Assembly: GCF_022682495.2 (NCBI RefSeq)
Contig: NC_071387.1
Location: 150,210,347 to 150,274,346, forward strand
Length of the DNA: 64,000 nucleotides
Origin: Desmodus rotundus
Taxonomy: Eukaryota > Chordata > Mammalia > Chiroptera > Phyllostomidae
Reading direction: 5' to 3'
The position numbers and the translations under genes are program-made. Every line of letters starts with the position of its first letter. Position 1 is the stretch's first letter. The notes beneath the pieces were generated by a model, which ran no database searches, was not told the origin of the DNA, and saw nothing but the letters and a program-made list of their open reading frames with translations. Shown in pieces: positions 24,285-36,161 of this stretch.

Positions 24285-24344
24285 CTGAAAAGAAATCGAA
24301 TATTCCATCTAGTCACTACAACATCTGAAATTTTGATAGTTTTA

Positions 24345-24704
<360 letters not shown>

Positions 24705-25047
24705 CTATATAAAATAAAACATTTCTAAATATTAGATTATAGTTAGTCAGGATTTTGAGTTAGAGACTCTTAAGGCTTGCCAGAATTATGGAGAACTCCT
24801 CATGTTGAGGCTGGACTTGTATTAGATTCATTTTAACAAATGAATCTAATACAATGAACAATTCTAATGAATTAGAATTCATTAGATTCATTTCAGAACT
24901 CCTAAGACACAGACTAAAGTTTCACTATCCTTTTATTCCCCATCAGACTCAATGCTAAACAACATTCAGTTGTTATCCCACTGAAGGTGGGATTCTCTGA
25001 TAGTCTGAATACTCTTGGACCTCCAGGTTGAGATGGCTCACTTGGTT

Positions 25048-25681
25048 TTTTTCCTTTTTTAAAAAACCTATCTATTAGTTTCAGGTGTACAGTTCAATGG
25101 TTAGACAGTCGTATAATTTACATAGTATTCCACTCAATATTTCCAGTTCCCCATGCGGCACCATACATAATTATCACAATATCATCGACTATATTTCCTG
25201 TGCTTTACTTACTTCCTCATGACTATTTTTTAGCTACCAGTTTGTGCTTCTTAGTCCCTTCACCTCCTTTACTCAGTGCCCTGACTTCCCTCCCTTTGGC
25301 AACCACTAGTTCTCTCTCTGTATCTATGAGTCTCTTTCAATTTTGTTTGTTCATTTATTTTGTTCTTGAGATTCCACATGTAAGTGAAATCATATGGTAT
25401 TTGTCTCTCTCTGACTGACTTATTCATGAGCATAATACCTTCTAGGTCCATCCTGTTGTAAATGGTAAGATTTCATTCTTTTTTATGGCTGAGTAATATT
25501 CCATTGTCTATATGAACCACAGCTTTTTTTATCCACTTGTCTATTGATGGACACTTGGGTTGCTTCCATAGCTTGGCTATTGCAAATAATGGTGCAATAA
25601 ACATAGGGGTGCATATAGTCTTTCAAATTAGTGTTTTGGGTTTCTTGAGATAAATTCTTGGAAGTGGAGTCACCGTGTTGA
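25048..25681 (-). repeat. L1 3' part with perfect 13-bp target duplication
   Basis: A reverse-oriented L1 3'UTR and ORF2 end ('gtctctctctgactgactta', 'gatggacacttgggttgctt') is bounded by the exact duplication 'ctcacttggtttt' at 25035-25047 and 25682-25694. It is 5'-truncated to 634 bp and lies in the first RFESD intron. Confidence 0.9.
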
Positions 25682-26114
25682 CTCACTTGGTTTTGCTGGC
25701 AGAGACAGCCAGCTCTTACAGATCAACTAGACGACTACTCTGGCAGAAGGAGAAAGGTATGAATGGACACCTTGCACTTTCTTAAATCAGAAATTGTCAT
25801 TACTGTCTTCTTCCTTATTTGGGCACTGAAAGAGATGACTTCTCTTCAGTTAATCTATAGCAGTATGTTGTACAAGCTCATATTTCTAAACAAAGATTTC
25901 ATAGAGAATTTTCAGGTATTCTAAATATAATTTTTATCAGCACAGATATTCAGCCTATTTCTTTGAAAGCAACCCTTTCAAAGAGACCTTCTGTGTACTT
26001 TAAGAACATAGTCTTCAGGACTTCTAGTGGTTTCTCTGAATATTTATTTAATCCTGTGGCTGACTGGCAGTCTGAAAATGTTAGTAGAAAAAGAGCATTG
26101 GCTCCTTCAGCTAT

Positions 26115-26245
26115 TTTAAAAAACTGAGGTATAATTGACATATAACATTAGTTTAATGTGTACGACATAATGATGTGATATTTGTATATATTGTGAAATG
26201 ATCAATACGATGAGTCTAGATAACATCCATCGACATACCTAATTA
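26115..26245. repeat. Old L1 3'-end fragment
   Basis: 'gaggtataattgacatataa' and 'gaaatgatcaatacgatgag' are typical of old L1 3' ends. The fragment is about 130 bp. Confidence 0.55.
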
Positions 26246-26502
26246 CAGAATTTTTTTCTTGTTCTGAGGACTTTTAAGATCTATTCTCTTAGCAACTTTC
26301 AAGTGATAGGATGGCTTGTTTAAAAAATAAATTCATAACAGAGATTATTAAGAAGTAAAATCTCTTTGTGAATGCAAGAAACAAGCTTTAGAAAAAGGAA
26401 TTTATAGAACACTCTTTCGAGGTTAGTTCTGAGCCATAAGGAGGATATTGAATATATATTAGATATCCTATAAGTCTGAGCTCCGAAACTGAAGTGTAGG
26501 AT

Positions 26503-26530
26503 GAGGGGTGTGTGTATGTGTGTGTGTGTT
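26503..26530. repeat. (GT)n microsatellite
   Basis: A short run of GT dinucleotides with one interruption in the first RFESD intron. Confidence 0.85.
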
Positions 26531-26764
26531 GATGGGAAGAAGTAGGAGCTATGAATTCAAAGTACAGAGGAAAGCATTACACAAATCAAGTTTAGGAATT
26601 TACAGAGATTTGTACTTTGTACAAAGTCAATTTGTACTTTGAAGTTAGCATTGTTAACCTTTGCTCTAACAAACCTAGTTACTTTTTAAAAGGATGGGAA
26701 AAAACACATATGCTATTTTTGAAAATTTTTTTCACAATAATAAAAGCAAAAGTATAGTTTTTGT

Positions 26765-26985
26765 TTTCTTTTATGTATTTATTTTTATTTTTATTATTGT
26801 TCAAGTACAGTTGTCTCCATTTCCCCACCACCACTTTCCCCCACCCCATCCACCCCCACCTCCTACCCTCAATGCTATCCCTCCTTGGCTTTGTCTGTGG
26901 GTCCTTTATATAAGTTCTTTGATGACCCTTCCCCTCCTTTCCTCCATTACCCACCCCCCTCTCTGGTTACTGACACTTTGTTCTT
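26765..26985 (-). repeat. L1 3'UTR fragment, minus orientation
   Basis: It begins with the L1 end wording 'ttattattgttcaagtacag' and continues through C-rich 3'UTR ('ccatttccccaccaccactt'). Only the terminal 220 bp are present, so this is a strongly 5'-truncated copy. Confidence 0.85.
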
Positions 26986-27242
26986 GAAATGAATTTCAGT
27001 TTGCAAGAATATTAGGACCAGAAAAAGAAGTGGCACTTAGGAAATCATTATGATTTACTGACTGGTCATCGTGAATTCCGTTTTGCAGTTAATTTTGTGT
27101 TGGTGAAGTGAAAAGGGGTGAAAGTGGTGCTTTGTGTGAAGTTACAATGGCTTTAACATTAAGTTTCTTAAGTAATCACAGTTAAGCCATGTATACTCTG
27201 TGTTCTTCAATAAGTGCAAGTGAGTAATGAAGAGTATATATT

Positions 27243-29992
27243 TTTTCTTTTTTTTTATTGTTGTTCAAGTACATTTGTCTCCATTTTCCCCCCACCACTC
27301 TCCCAACCCAACCCATCACCACTTCCCACCCTCAATCCTACCCTCCTTTGGCTTTGTCCATGCATCCTTTATACATGTTCCTTGATCACCCTTCCCCTTT
27401 TCCCCTCATTACCCTTCTCCCCCCATCCCAGTAACCCTTAACTGACTGGTTACTGTCAGTTTGTTCTTTATTTCAATGTCTCTGGTTATATTTTGCTTGC
27501 TTGTTTGTTTTGTTGATTAGGTTTCACTTACAGGTGAGATCATATGGTATTTGTCTTTCAGTGCTTGGCTTACATCACTTAGCATAATGCTCTCCAGTTC
27601 CATTCATGCTATTGTGAAAGACAGGAGCTATTGCTCCTTCTTTCTCTCTGCTGTGTAGTATTCCATTGTGTAAATGTACCATAATTTTTGATCCACTCAT
27701 TTACTGATGGGCACTTAGGTTGCTTTTAGCACTTGGCTATTGTAAATTGGGCTGCTATGAACATTGGGGTGTATAGGTTCTTTTGAATTGCTGTTTCAGG
27801 ATTCTTAGGGTATACCAGCAGTGCAATTGCTGGATCAAAAGGCAGTTCCACTTTTAGTTTTTTGAGGAAATTCCATACTGTTTTTCCACAGTGGCTGCAC
27901 CAGTCTACATTCCCACCAATATAGCATTAGGGTTCCCTTCTCTCCACAATCTCACCAGCACTTGTTTGTTGATTTGTTTATGATGGCCATTCTGACAGGT
28001 GTGAAGTGTATCTCATTGTGGGTTTAATTTGCATCTCTCTGATGGCTAGTGATGCTGAGCTTTCTTTCATATGTCTCTGGGCCCTCTGTATGTCTTCCTT
28101 GGAGAAGTGTCTATTTAGGTCCTTTGCCCATATTTTAATTGGATTGTTTGTCTTCCTGGAGTGGAGTCACATGAGTTCTTTATATATTTTGAAGATCAAG
28201 CTCTTGTCTGAGGTATCACTGACAAATATATTTTCCCATATGGTTGGTTCCCTTTTCATTTTGCTGATGTTTTCTTTAGCCATGTAGAAGCTTTTTAATT
28301 TGACCAAGTCCCATTTGCTTATTCTTTCCTTTACACCCCTTGCTCTAGGAGGTATTGGTGAAAATATTGCTATGTGGAATATCTGAGACTTTCCTGCCTA
28401 TATTCTCCTTTTATGGTTTTGCAACATATAGTTTTTTTTAATGTATTTATTGATTATGCTATTACAGTTGTCCCTTTTCTGCCCCTTCACTCAACTCCAT
28501 CCTGCCCACCCCCTCCCTCCCACATTCCGCCCCTATAGTTCATGTGAAGGGTCATACTTATAAGTTCTTTGGCTTCTACATTTCCTACACTATTCTTACC
28601 CTCCCCCTGTCTATTTTCCACCTATCATTTATGCTATTTATTCTCTGTACCTTTCCCCCCTCTCTCCCCCTCCCAATCCCCTATTGATAACCCTCCATGT
28701 GATCTCCATTTCTGTGGTTCTGTTTCTGTTCTAGTTGTTTGCTTAGTTTTCTTTTGTTTCGGTTTTAGGTGTGGTTGTTTATAACTGTCAGTTTGCTGTC
28801 ATTTTTACTGTTCCTATTTTTTATCTTCTTTTTCTTAGGTAAGTCCCTTTAACATTTCATATAACAATGGCTTGGTGATGATGAACTCCTTTAACTTGAC
28901 CTTATCTGAGAAGCACTTTATCTTCCCTTCCATTCTAAATGATAGCTTTGCTGGATACAGTAATCTTGGATGTAGGTCCTTGCCTTTCATGACTTGGAAT
29001 ACTTCTTGCCAGTCCCTTCTTGCCTGTAAGGTCTCTTTTGATAAATCAGCTGACAGCCTTATGGGAACCCCTTTGTAGGTAACTGTGTCCTTTTCTCTTG
29101 CTGCTTCTAAGATTCTCTCCTTATTTTTAATCTTGGGTAATGTAATTATGATGTGCCTTGGTGTGTTCCTCCTTGGGTCCAGCTTCTTTGGGACTCTCTG
29201 AGCTTCCTGGACTTCCTGGAAGTCTATTTCCTTTGCCAGATCAGGGAAACAACATATAGTTTTTTATCCATCTTGAGTTTATTTTTGTGTATGGTGTAAG
29301 TTGGTGGTTGGTTTCATTTTTTTGCATGTAGCTGTCCAGATCTCCTTACACCATTTGTTGAAGAGGCTATTTTTACTCCTGTTTATGCTTCTTCCCCTTT
29401 GTCAAATATTAATTGACCATAGAGACATGGGTTTATTTCTGGGCTCCCTATTCTGTTCCATTGATCTATGTGTCTGTTCTCATGCCAGTACCAGGCTGTT
29501 TTGATTACAGTGGACTTGTAATATAGTTTGATGTCAGGTACTGTGATCCCACCTACTTTGTTCTCCTTTCTCAAAATTGCTCTGGCTATTCAGGGTAGTT
29601 TATGGTTCCATATAAATTTTTGAAATGTTTGTTCTATATCTGTGAAATGTGTCATTGGTGTTTTAATAGGGATTTCACTGAATCTATAAATTGCTTTGGG
29701 TAGTATGGACAGGGTTTTGATGATGTTAATTCTTCCAATCCATGAACACAGTATATGCTTCCATTTATTTGTGTTTTCCTTAATTTCTTTCTTCAGTGTT
29801 GTGTAGTTTTCTGAGTACAGGTCTTTTACCCCTCCTTGGTTAAATTTATTCCTATGTACTTTGTTTTTCTTGTTGCTATAGCAAATGGGATTTTTTTCTT
29901 TATTTCTGTTTCTGATGTTTCATTGTTGGTCTACAAAAATGCCTTCGATTTCTGAATATTGACGCTGTGTCCCACCATTTTTGCCAAATTCC
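27243..29992 (-). repeat. L1 (3'UTR plus ORF2), minus orientation, split by a second element
   Basis: The 3' end starts at 'ttattgttgttcaagtacat' and ORF2 continues leftward in coding sense through 'ggtgtgaagtgtatctcatt' and 'cccatttgcttattctttcc'. It is interrupted at 28432-29249 and resumes with 'ttttttatccatcttgag', reaching 'ttccaatccatgaacacag' and 'cctccttggttaaattt'. A SINE follows at 29993. The frame is broken throughout. This is the largest L1 ORF2 stretch in the window, about 1.9 kb. Confidence 0.9.
28432..29249 (-). mobile_element. HAL1-like L1 derivative lacking ORF2, copy A (5'-truncated)
   Basis: On the - strand the element reads the C-terminal part of L1 ORF1 ('tccattctaaatgatagct', 'gcctgtaaggtctctttt' in reverse sense), then passes directly into a 3'UTR and A-rich tail without any ORF2. 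The exact duplication 'caacatatag' flanks it at 28422-28431 and 29250-29259, so the 818-bp insertion is complete as inserted. It landed inside an older L1. The 3'UTR ('ttgattatgctattacagtt') differs from that of the autonomous L1 copies nearby and matches copy B at 51836-54415. Confidence 0.85.
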
Positions 29993-30135
29993 CTTCAATG
30001 TGTGGTTGCTTCTCGCATGCCCCCAACTGGGACCCAGCTTGCAACCCAGGCATGTGCCCTGACTGGGAATTGAACCAGTGACCCTTTGGTTCACAGGCCG
30101 GTACTCAGTCCACTGAGTCACACCAGCCAGGGCTG
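29993..30135 (-). mobile_element. Ves-type bat SINE, minus orientation, 3' tail missing
   Basis: The reverse complement of the Ves head ('cacaccagccagggctg') lies at the right end, with 'ggttcacaggccggtactca' and 'gaattgaaccagtgaccc' inside. The left border cuts off before the A-rich tail, so the copy is incomplete or was inserted with a partial 3' end. Confidence 0.88.
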
Positions 30136-30399
30136 TAGTGTTTTTTTAAAAAAGGTAATGATTTTGTGAATTAGCCATTGCTGGCAGGAGGCTGCATACT
30201 ACATCTTTAAACAGTCCGGAAGCTACCCAAAGTATACAAATTACTCAGGCAGTAGTAAGTACCTCCACAGTGTTGGACATGCAGCCCTTTATCATATTTT
30301 GTGACAGAACAGACAGAAAGGCGATAATGATAAGAAAAATGGGAACAGAAAGATGAACTGAAAGAGGGGGAAATAGCCCAAACCAAAAGAAATAAGTAT

Positions 30400-31020
30400 G
30401 GAGTTTGCAACAAATTTAACTGACAAAGGATTAAGATTCACAATATAGGAATGCCTATCAAGTAGAAAGAAAATTCCAAATAATCATAGAAAAATGGGCA
30501 AAAGACATGAACAAACATTTCACAGATAAGGAAATCTGAAAGGCCACTAGTCACACGTTAAAATGCTCCACCTCATTAGTAGGAAAATGTAAAAGAAATG
30601 TAAAGCTAAGTCACATATGGGATACCATTTTCTATCTAACAGACTGGAAAAAATACCAAGTATTGGCAAGGATATGAAGCAACTGATAGTAATGACATCA
30701 ATTAGTGCAACCTACAGTTTGGTATCACCTAGTAATGCTGAACATACTCATGACCCAATAATCCCACTCTCGGTATATTACAGAGAAATATACAGAGGTA
30801 TATTCACAGGTACACCAGGAGACATGCACAAGAAAGGTTATAATAACAAATTAGACAGGAAGCAACTCAAAATTAATCTACTGTGAAATGGATAATTTTT
30901 ATATTCATTCAATGGAATGCAGCAGTAATATGGCTATATTAATTAGGATTATTTTCAAAAATGTAACTTTAAATGAATTTTTTGAAAAAAGATTTCAGAG
31001 TTTACTTCCATTTTAATCAA
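30400..31020 (+). repeat. Old L1 ORF2 fragment, plus orientation
   Basis: It reads 'gaaaaatgggcaaaagacat', 'gaacaaacatttcacagat', 'gataccattttctatctaac' and 'tggcaaggatatgaagc', the diverged ORF2 C-terminal region of an old L1. The frame is destroyed. Confidence 0.7.
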
Positions 31021-32465
31021 GTGCAAAAACAGGTAAAACCAAACAATATTCATGGACACATGTATATAGAATAAAATTTATAAAGAAAAGCAAGGGGATA
31101 GTTAACACAAAATTTCTTAAATGTCTCAAAGTATCACTTAATCTTATGTAATCACTTAGTCTTATATTTAAAATTATTCTTTTTTCAATATTTAAGTTGT
31201 ATCCTGCCTTATAATTATGATCCAAATGATCCAAAATCCAAGACAAAGGGAATAAAATGGCACTTTCTATCCTCAGAGAAAGTGCCTGTGCCCATTCAGC
31301 TTATTTCAAAATTTAGCATTAGCAGAGGAAATAAACAAATAGTTCTCTTACTGTTCTTTTTACAGGCAAAAACGAGAAAAGAAACACTAGTATCAAGCAA
31401 GTAACAAAATGTATGAGATGTAGAGAAGCATCAAAAGTTAAATGAGAGTTTTCCAACCCCCAAATACATGAGAAGGAAATACAATCGTTCAAGTTTCAGT
31501 CTCGTCGAACATGCAGTCTTTGCAGGGTTTGCCCTCTACCGGGGAACACTGCCATGAACTTTGCAGGGGCCGATAAGAAATGAGCAGAAAAAGCTGGCGC
31601 TAATGATAACGGTTTCAGAGAACTAGGTTCGTGGTCTTTCATCTTAGGAAAGTATTATCTCAGCCTTCATATAACTGTTCCCTCTATGCATCATAAATGT
31701 TTTTTTTATTTATGATATCTGGTGATTATTTGTAATTAACACCAATATTATTCTTAATTAAATATTGTGAATATCAAGGTCTGTCCATTCAGAGAACAAG
31801 GGGCAATGTGTTCATCTTAATTACTGTTACTTTGATGAACTATTTATATGCTCCCAGACATTCCTTGTATTTTAAATCAACTTTAAGATAGTAGAATCTT
31901 AACTGAATAAAAATAAAGAGGAAAATTAAACAGCTCATCCAGTTTGTGGGCTAGATGAAGAAAACCATTCTGAAAAATGTATCCATTTTGTTCCACAGTT
32001 CACTCTTCAAGAAATGTGTGTGGGGTTTTTTTGGCTTGTGACTAAAATTAGGTTTCTAAAGGTGTTACTAACGCCACATAAAATTATAAATTATCTAAAT
32101 GGATCCTCAGTCTCTATTAGATACCTTTCCAGCATAGGGAATCCATTCAGGTTGAATGGAAAAAAATAACTAAGTTATCTATAAGACAGTGGAGACAGAA
32201 GAGACATGAAATTAAAGGAATTTACTTGTTAACTCCTCTTGAGCACTGACTTAAGTGCTTTTACTAAGCCTGGGACTTGGTCTACAGATTTTCAGAATGC
32301 ATAGCCCCAGGGTGTCACCCTTGCTTTTAGGTTCAGAGAAGAGAAATGCTGTAGATAGTAGCTTTGTACAATCTCTTTGGATGGCAGAATAACGGGTAAA
32401 ACCAGCTATCTTTCAGGGAGTGCCAGTGCTTGGACTCTTTGCATATAGGAGTTCATTAATCCGCA
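31021..32465. other. RFESD first intron, nothing recognised
   Basis: About 1.4 kb of AT-rich intronic DNA without an assigned repeat or exon. Confidence 0.45.
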
Positions 32466-32469
32466 CCCC

Positions 32470-32605
32470 CCCCAGGAGGTATTATATCTATTTTCCAGAT
32501 GAGGAAACTAAGTATAAAGGGCCCTTTTTAACAAAAGCTTACCCAAACTCACAAAGTAGCAGTTAAGAATCAAACTCGGATCTTATGAGTCTAAATTTGT
32601 GAACA
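32470..32605 (-). repeat. MIR SINE remnant
   Basis: 'attttccagatgaggaaact', 'actcacaaagtagcagttaa' and 'gaatcaaactcggatc' follow the MIR consensus in reverse orientation. Confidence 0.75.
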
Positions 32606-32723
32606 CTGAAATATAAATCTTAACATTTCATCTAAGTAGTATCCATGGACTCATAAAAACACATGGCCTGCAAGGAAAATATCTCACAGGTACCAAACGT
32701 TTTAGCAAAATAAAGATATTATC

Positions 32724-32750
32724 TATCTGTCTATCTATCTATTTCAATCT
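32724..32750. repeat. (TATC)n microsatellite
   Basis: Short tetranucleotide run in the first RFESD intron. Confidence 0.85.
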
Positions 32751-32934
32751 CTATGTCACCATATATATCACCAAAGATGATGGTCCTGAATTTTTTTAAA
32801 GTTAGGAACTCTATTGTGCAAGAGTTCTGTCAACAAGTGTTTAAAGTGGAGTATTTTCCCTACTAATTTAATAAAGTCACATAGCTGTTCTGCAATCTGC
32901 TACTGTCTGGGATATTAGAGATGAGATCACCAGG

Positions 32935-33010
32935 TGAACTCACCTGGGTTGGAATTCTGCCTCTGCGTGACACTCTGCAGCAAGTGTCTTTATGTCACTG
33001 TGCTGCAGTA
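32935..33010 (+). repeat. Short MIR-like fragment
   Basis: 'ctgggttggaattctgcctc' followed by a 'tgtcttt..tcactgtgc' stretch resembles the core of MIR. It is short and diverged. Confidence 0.4.
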
Positions 33011-33169
33011 ATTAAGGCCTGCCACGTTTGGCTCTGGTGAGCCCGACAGTGGGAAACGCGTCCGTCGTGTGTTAGCTGTCATCACTAAGGCCCAGCTCGG
33101 ACAGTCTGTGGGCACAGGACTTGAAGCTGTTTAACCCTTCAGTGCAGTCGGTCTGCAGCTGTTAGATGG

Positions 33170-33790
33170 AGCGGGGCTGCCAGATGTGGACTGCTCTGCC
33201 CGCACCCTCCAGGTGAAGACAGCTGGGGCGGCCGGGACGCGGAGACGCGCCCTGCAGCAGCGTCCGCCCTTTGGAGCGCACATAGGCTGGGAAAGCTAGT
33301 AAAAAACGCTGTCGACTGAGACGGCAGGTTCTGGGTGCGTGCGGCGCAGGCTCTAAGGGGAACGCGGTTGGCGGGCCTCGCTGTGACTGGGCGGAAGCCG
33401 GTGCCGGGGTGAACGGTTAACCGATGCGGGACCGAAGCCCGCGAGGGCCGCGCTGCTCAGAAAGCCCAGGAGTAGAGGCCACAGGACAGCAAGCTGCGCC
33501 CGCCGCAGTAAGCCGCACCGTCCCCGTCGCCGGAAGTCCGAGCCCAGACCCGCCACCCTACCGGAAGCAGCGGCCCTCGCAAGCCCCGCCCCGGCCCCGC
33601 AGCCCAACCCAGCAGCTAGAACAGAATTTACCTTCAAGTCCTTCGCTCCGCCTCCGCGAGACGACCTGCAGCAGACCCCGCGAGATGCTACTGAGTGACC
33701 CAGGGCTAGGCCACCGCACGGATCCTCCGCGGGGGCGGGGCGAGGCCGCCCACGTGACCGCAGAGTGCCAGTCCCTGGGGACCCGTTTGA
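33170..33790 (-). promoter_or_regulatory. RFESD: CpG island: probable RFESD promoter and non-coding first exon
   Basis: The stretch is sharply CpG-rich against an AT-rich background. On the - strand a good splice donor, GGACTTGAAG|gtaaattc, marks an exon end at 33632, and no family-supported coding frame precedes it, so a non-coding first exon is inferred. It could join the acceptor near 24705. The distance from GPR150 (11 kb) and the strand fit the human layout, where RFESD transcription starts downstream of GPR150. Start sites cannot be fixed from sequence alone. Long open frames here on both strands are a consequence of GC content. Confidence 0.75.
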
Positions 33791-33859
33791 AAGCGTCCGC
33801 GGACGTGCCATGCTCTGCCAGGACCTCCAAACCGACAGTCTTATTAATCTTGTATTTGA

Positions 33860-34240
33860 CAAACGTAGGTGGCGTCCATTTATTGTGAAATGTCTTACCA
33901 TATTTATCCAAATTTTAAATGCACCTAGCGATCTCATTCCTAGGAATTACCTTCTAAAAATATTTGGAAAATTAGTCACAATGAATATAATCAATATATG
34001 AAGATTGTTTTATTTTAAGGAAGAATGAGGATAACTAAAGTGATCATCAACAGGGGAATGATTACATGAAATACAATGTAGCCATGTTAATTACTTGTAG
34101 CCACGAAATATGTGTAGTGTGCCCTATTTAATGTAAAACGTCGTTTCTCTAGATACAGTTATGAGGGCATGTATTGCAAACGTAAGATTTTTCTTTAAAA
34201 AAGTAGTAGTTGCTTGGGGAAGTGATGAAAGATTTCCACT
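33860..34240 (+). repeat. Old L1-like fragment
   Basis: 'ctagcgatctcattcctagg', 'aaagtgatcatcaacagggg' and 'acaatgtagccatgttaatt' resemble diverged old L1 ORF2 3' wording in + orientation. Confidence 0.5.
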
Positions 34241-34379
34241 TTCATATTTTGAACTTTGCAACTTTGATTTTTCTCTTTATACTTCTCTGATTTTTTTTAA
34301 AAGATCTCATACTTGTGTTCAAAACTGGAAGCTGGATGAATCTGATAGTTTTTCATATATATTTCTTTGTCTTCTAATG

Positions 34380-34620
34380 CGGTGTTTCTTAACTCTAGCT
34401 ATCCCTTAGAGTATTAAAAATTTAATACCTGGGAGTATTAAAAAGTCCTGATGCCCAGACCAATGAGGCAAAAATCTTAAAGGGGGAGAGGGATAAATAT
34501 ATATATTTTTCTGGTTTCCCAGATGATTCAGGTGGGACCTCAAGGTTGAAACCCATAATCTACATTTAAGCAGTTCCTTGAGTTGCCCTTTCATCCTTTC
34601 TTTTCCTACTAGTGACACCT
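34380..34620. repeat. hAT-like (MER5-type) repeat remnant
   Basis: 'cggtgtttcttaactctagc', 'aaagtcctgatgcccagacc' and 'cagatgattcaggtgggacc' follow old hAT-derived repeats, with loose inverted ends. Confidence 0.45.
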
Positions 34621-35139
34621 AGTGGTAGTCCCTGGCATGAGTTTTGTTACTGATGAAAACTCAGGCTTTTCTTCTGTGATCTTGCCCTTTAATGTCTCTG
34701 TCTACAGTTTCACATGTCCCTTCTCACCTTTGTGGGCCCCGTTCCTCTGCTCTGAGCATCAGGCTGTTTCTAGGCAGGCTTTTCTTGGACCCAGTTTTCC
34801 CTCTCAGATTGCTTCAAAATCTGCCTTCAATCCTTAGCCAAATTCTGTCTTGTGAGCTAGTGAAAACATGTGTGTTGCTAGTTTCATTACAGGGAGGCTT
34901 GAAGAGTATCCACCAATTGGGATTTCATGTTCCTTCAAACCAGAAAAGGGTGATAACATGGCCTTTATTAAGCCATTGGGTTTCAGATCATGAGGAAATG
35001 AGGGTGGCTTTAAATATCACCTGTCTGCTTATGACTCCTAAATGGAAGTCTCCACAATATTCGTACCTGCCTGATACCCTCCCCTGGATATTGTAGCAGA
35101 AGCAGTATGCTCATTAAACATCCCATCTACTACCCCACG
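34621..35139. other. Intergenic, nothing recognised
   Basis: A 134-codon + frame (34692-35096) has no family signal, and no splice sites support it. Confidence 0.4.
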
Positions 35140-35470
35140 TTTCCCAGCCCCACTTAACAGTTGGTGGAGGCCCCGTGACTAGTTTTGGCCAATGGACTGT
35201 GACGCCTAGACTGAAGCATAGCAGAGTTGATACGAGACCTCTCCAGTCATCTCTTTTCTGTTACAATGATTGACTTTCTAGATGGTAGAGCCTCCACAGC
35301 CTGGGCCCTCAAGTAACTACGTGGAACAGAGACCACTCTTCCCCAGCTTGCCAACTTCCACCAGGCTATAAAAGACCTGTAACTTAAGTGAAAAATAAAC
35401 TTTTATTGTGTTAAGCCACTGAAACTTTAAGGTTGTTTATGACTGCAACATAGCATATTTAACCTGATAC
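35140..35470 (+). repeat. Old LTR-like (MaLR/MLT-type) repeat, tentative
   Basis: 'ggccaatggactgtgacgcc' near the start and 'aataaacttttattgtgtta' with 'agccactgaaactttaagg' at the end are typical of old MaLR-type LTRs in mammals. The match is by memory of the pattern only. No coding sequence is present. Confidence 0.45.
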
Positions 35471-35912
35471 CTCATACAGGGCTATCTCCAATTTTATGTG
35501 TTCAGAATTTAATTTTCTCCCATAAACCTATACCTTCTTTTGTCCCCACCATCTCCATAAGTGACAACACTGCCCATCTGCATGCTTCCAGAAGAAAACT
35601 GGATGGCATCTCCCTTTTGCTCACTCTCCTGTGCAGAAAAGAGTTAACATAGCTTACCTGAGACTGTTACCCTTTAAAAACTCCATGTGCAAGGTTGGCC
35701 CTTGGCTGGCGTCTGTGAACTTGGCTGGTAAACAGTTCCCTACACTGATTTAAGGCTTTCCCTAAATAATAAAGCTGACAACTGTTTGTACAAAAAATAT
35801 GGTTTTATACTGACCACAACCTGCTTCCTTCTGGGAGTCTGGAGTTTTTTGGTACATGCTGGGCAGAGGTGCCTATGTGACCAGCCCTCAAAAAAAATCC
35901 TTTCTTTATTTC

Positions 35913-35946
35913 TTTCCCTCCCTTCCTCCCTCCCTCCCTCCTTCCC
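35913..35946. repeat. (CCTT)n / pyrimidine-rich tract
   Basis: Repeated CCTC/CCTT units immediately beside the following SINE. Confidence 0.85.
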
Positions 35947-35954
35947 TGAGGACA

Positions 35955-36161
35955 TGCTTTTTGATTTTTAGACAGAGGGGGAGGGAGGGAGAAAGTGGGA
36001 GAGGAACATTGATGTGAGAGAGAAACAGCGATTGGTTGCCTCTCATATGCATCCCTGACCGGGGCCCAAACCCACAATCTAGGCATGTGTCCTGACTGAG
36101 AATTGAACCTGCAACAGTTAACAGGACAATGCCCAACCAACTGAGCCACACCAGCCAGGAC
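35955..36161 (-). mobile_element. Ves-type bat SINE, minus orientation
   Basis: It ends in the head reverse complement 'tgagccacaccagccagg', with 'gaattgaacctgcaacagtt' and 'ggcatgtgtcctgactgaga' inside and the purine-rich 3' part 'gagagaaacagcgattggtt' at the left. It is diverged but complete. Confidence 0.85.

Noticed and set aside
33353..33937. 194-codon reverse-strand frame and 154-codon + frame in the CpG island
   Set aside because: Overlapping long frames on both strands are expected from high GC content with few stop codons. The composition is low-complexity (Arg, Pro, Gly, Ala) and no family is recognisable.
34692..35096. 134-codon + frame downstream of the RFESD promoter
   Set aside because: Ordinary intergenic composition without motifs or splice sites.
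35140..35470. Possible endogenous retrovirus
   Set aside because: Only old LTR-like wording is present here and at 41555-41960; no gag, pol or env sequence was seen anywhere in the window.
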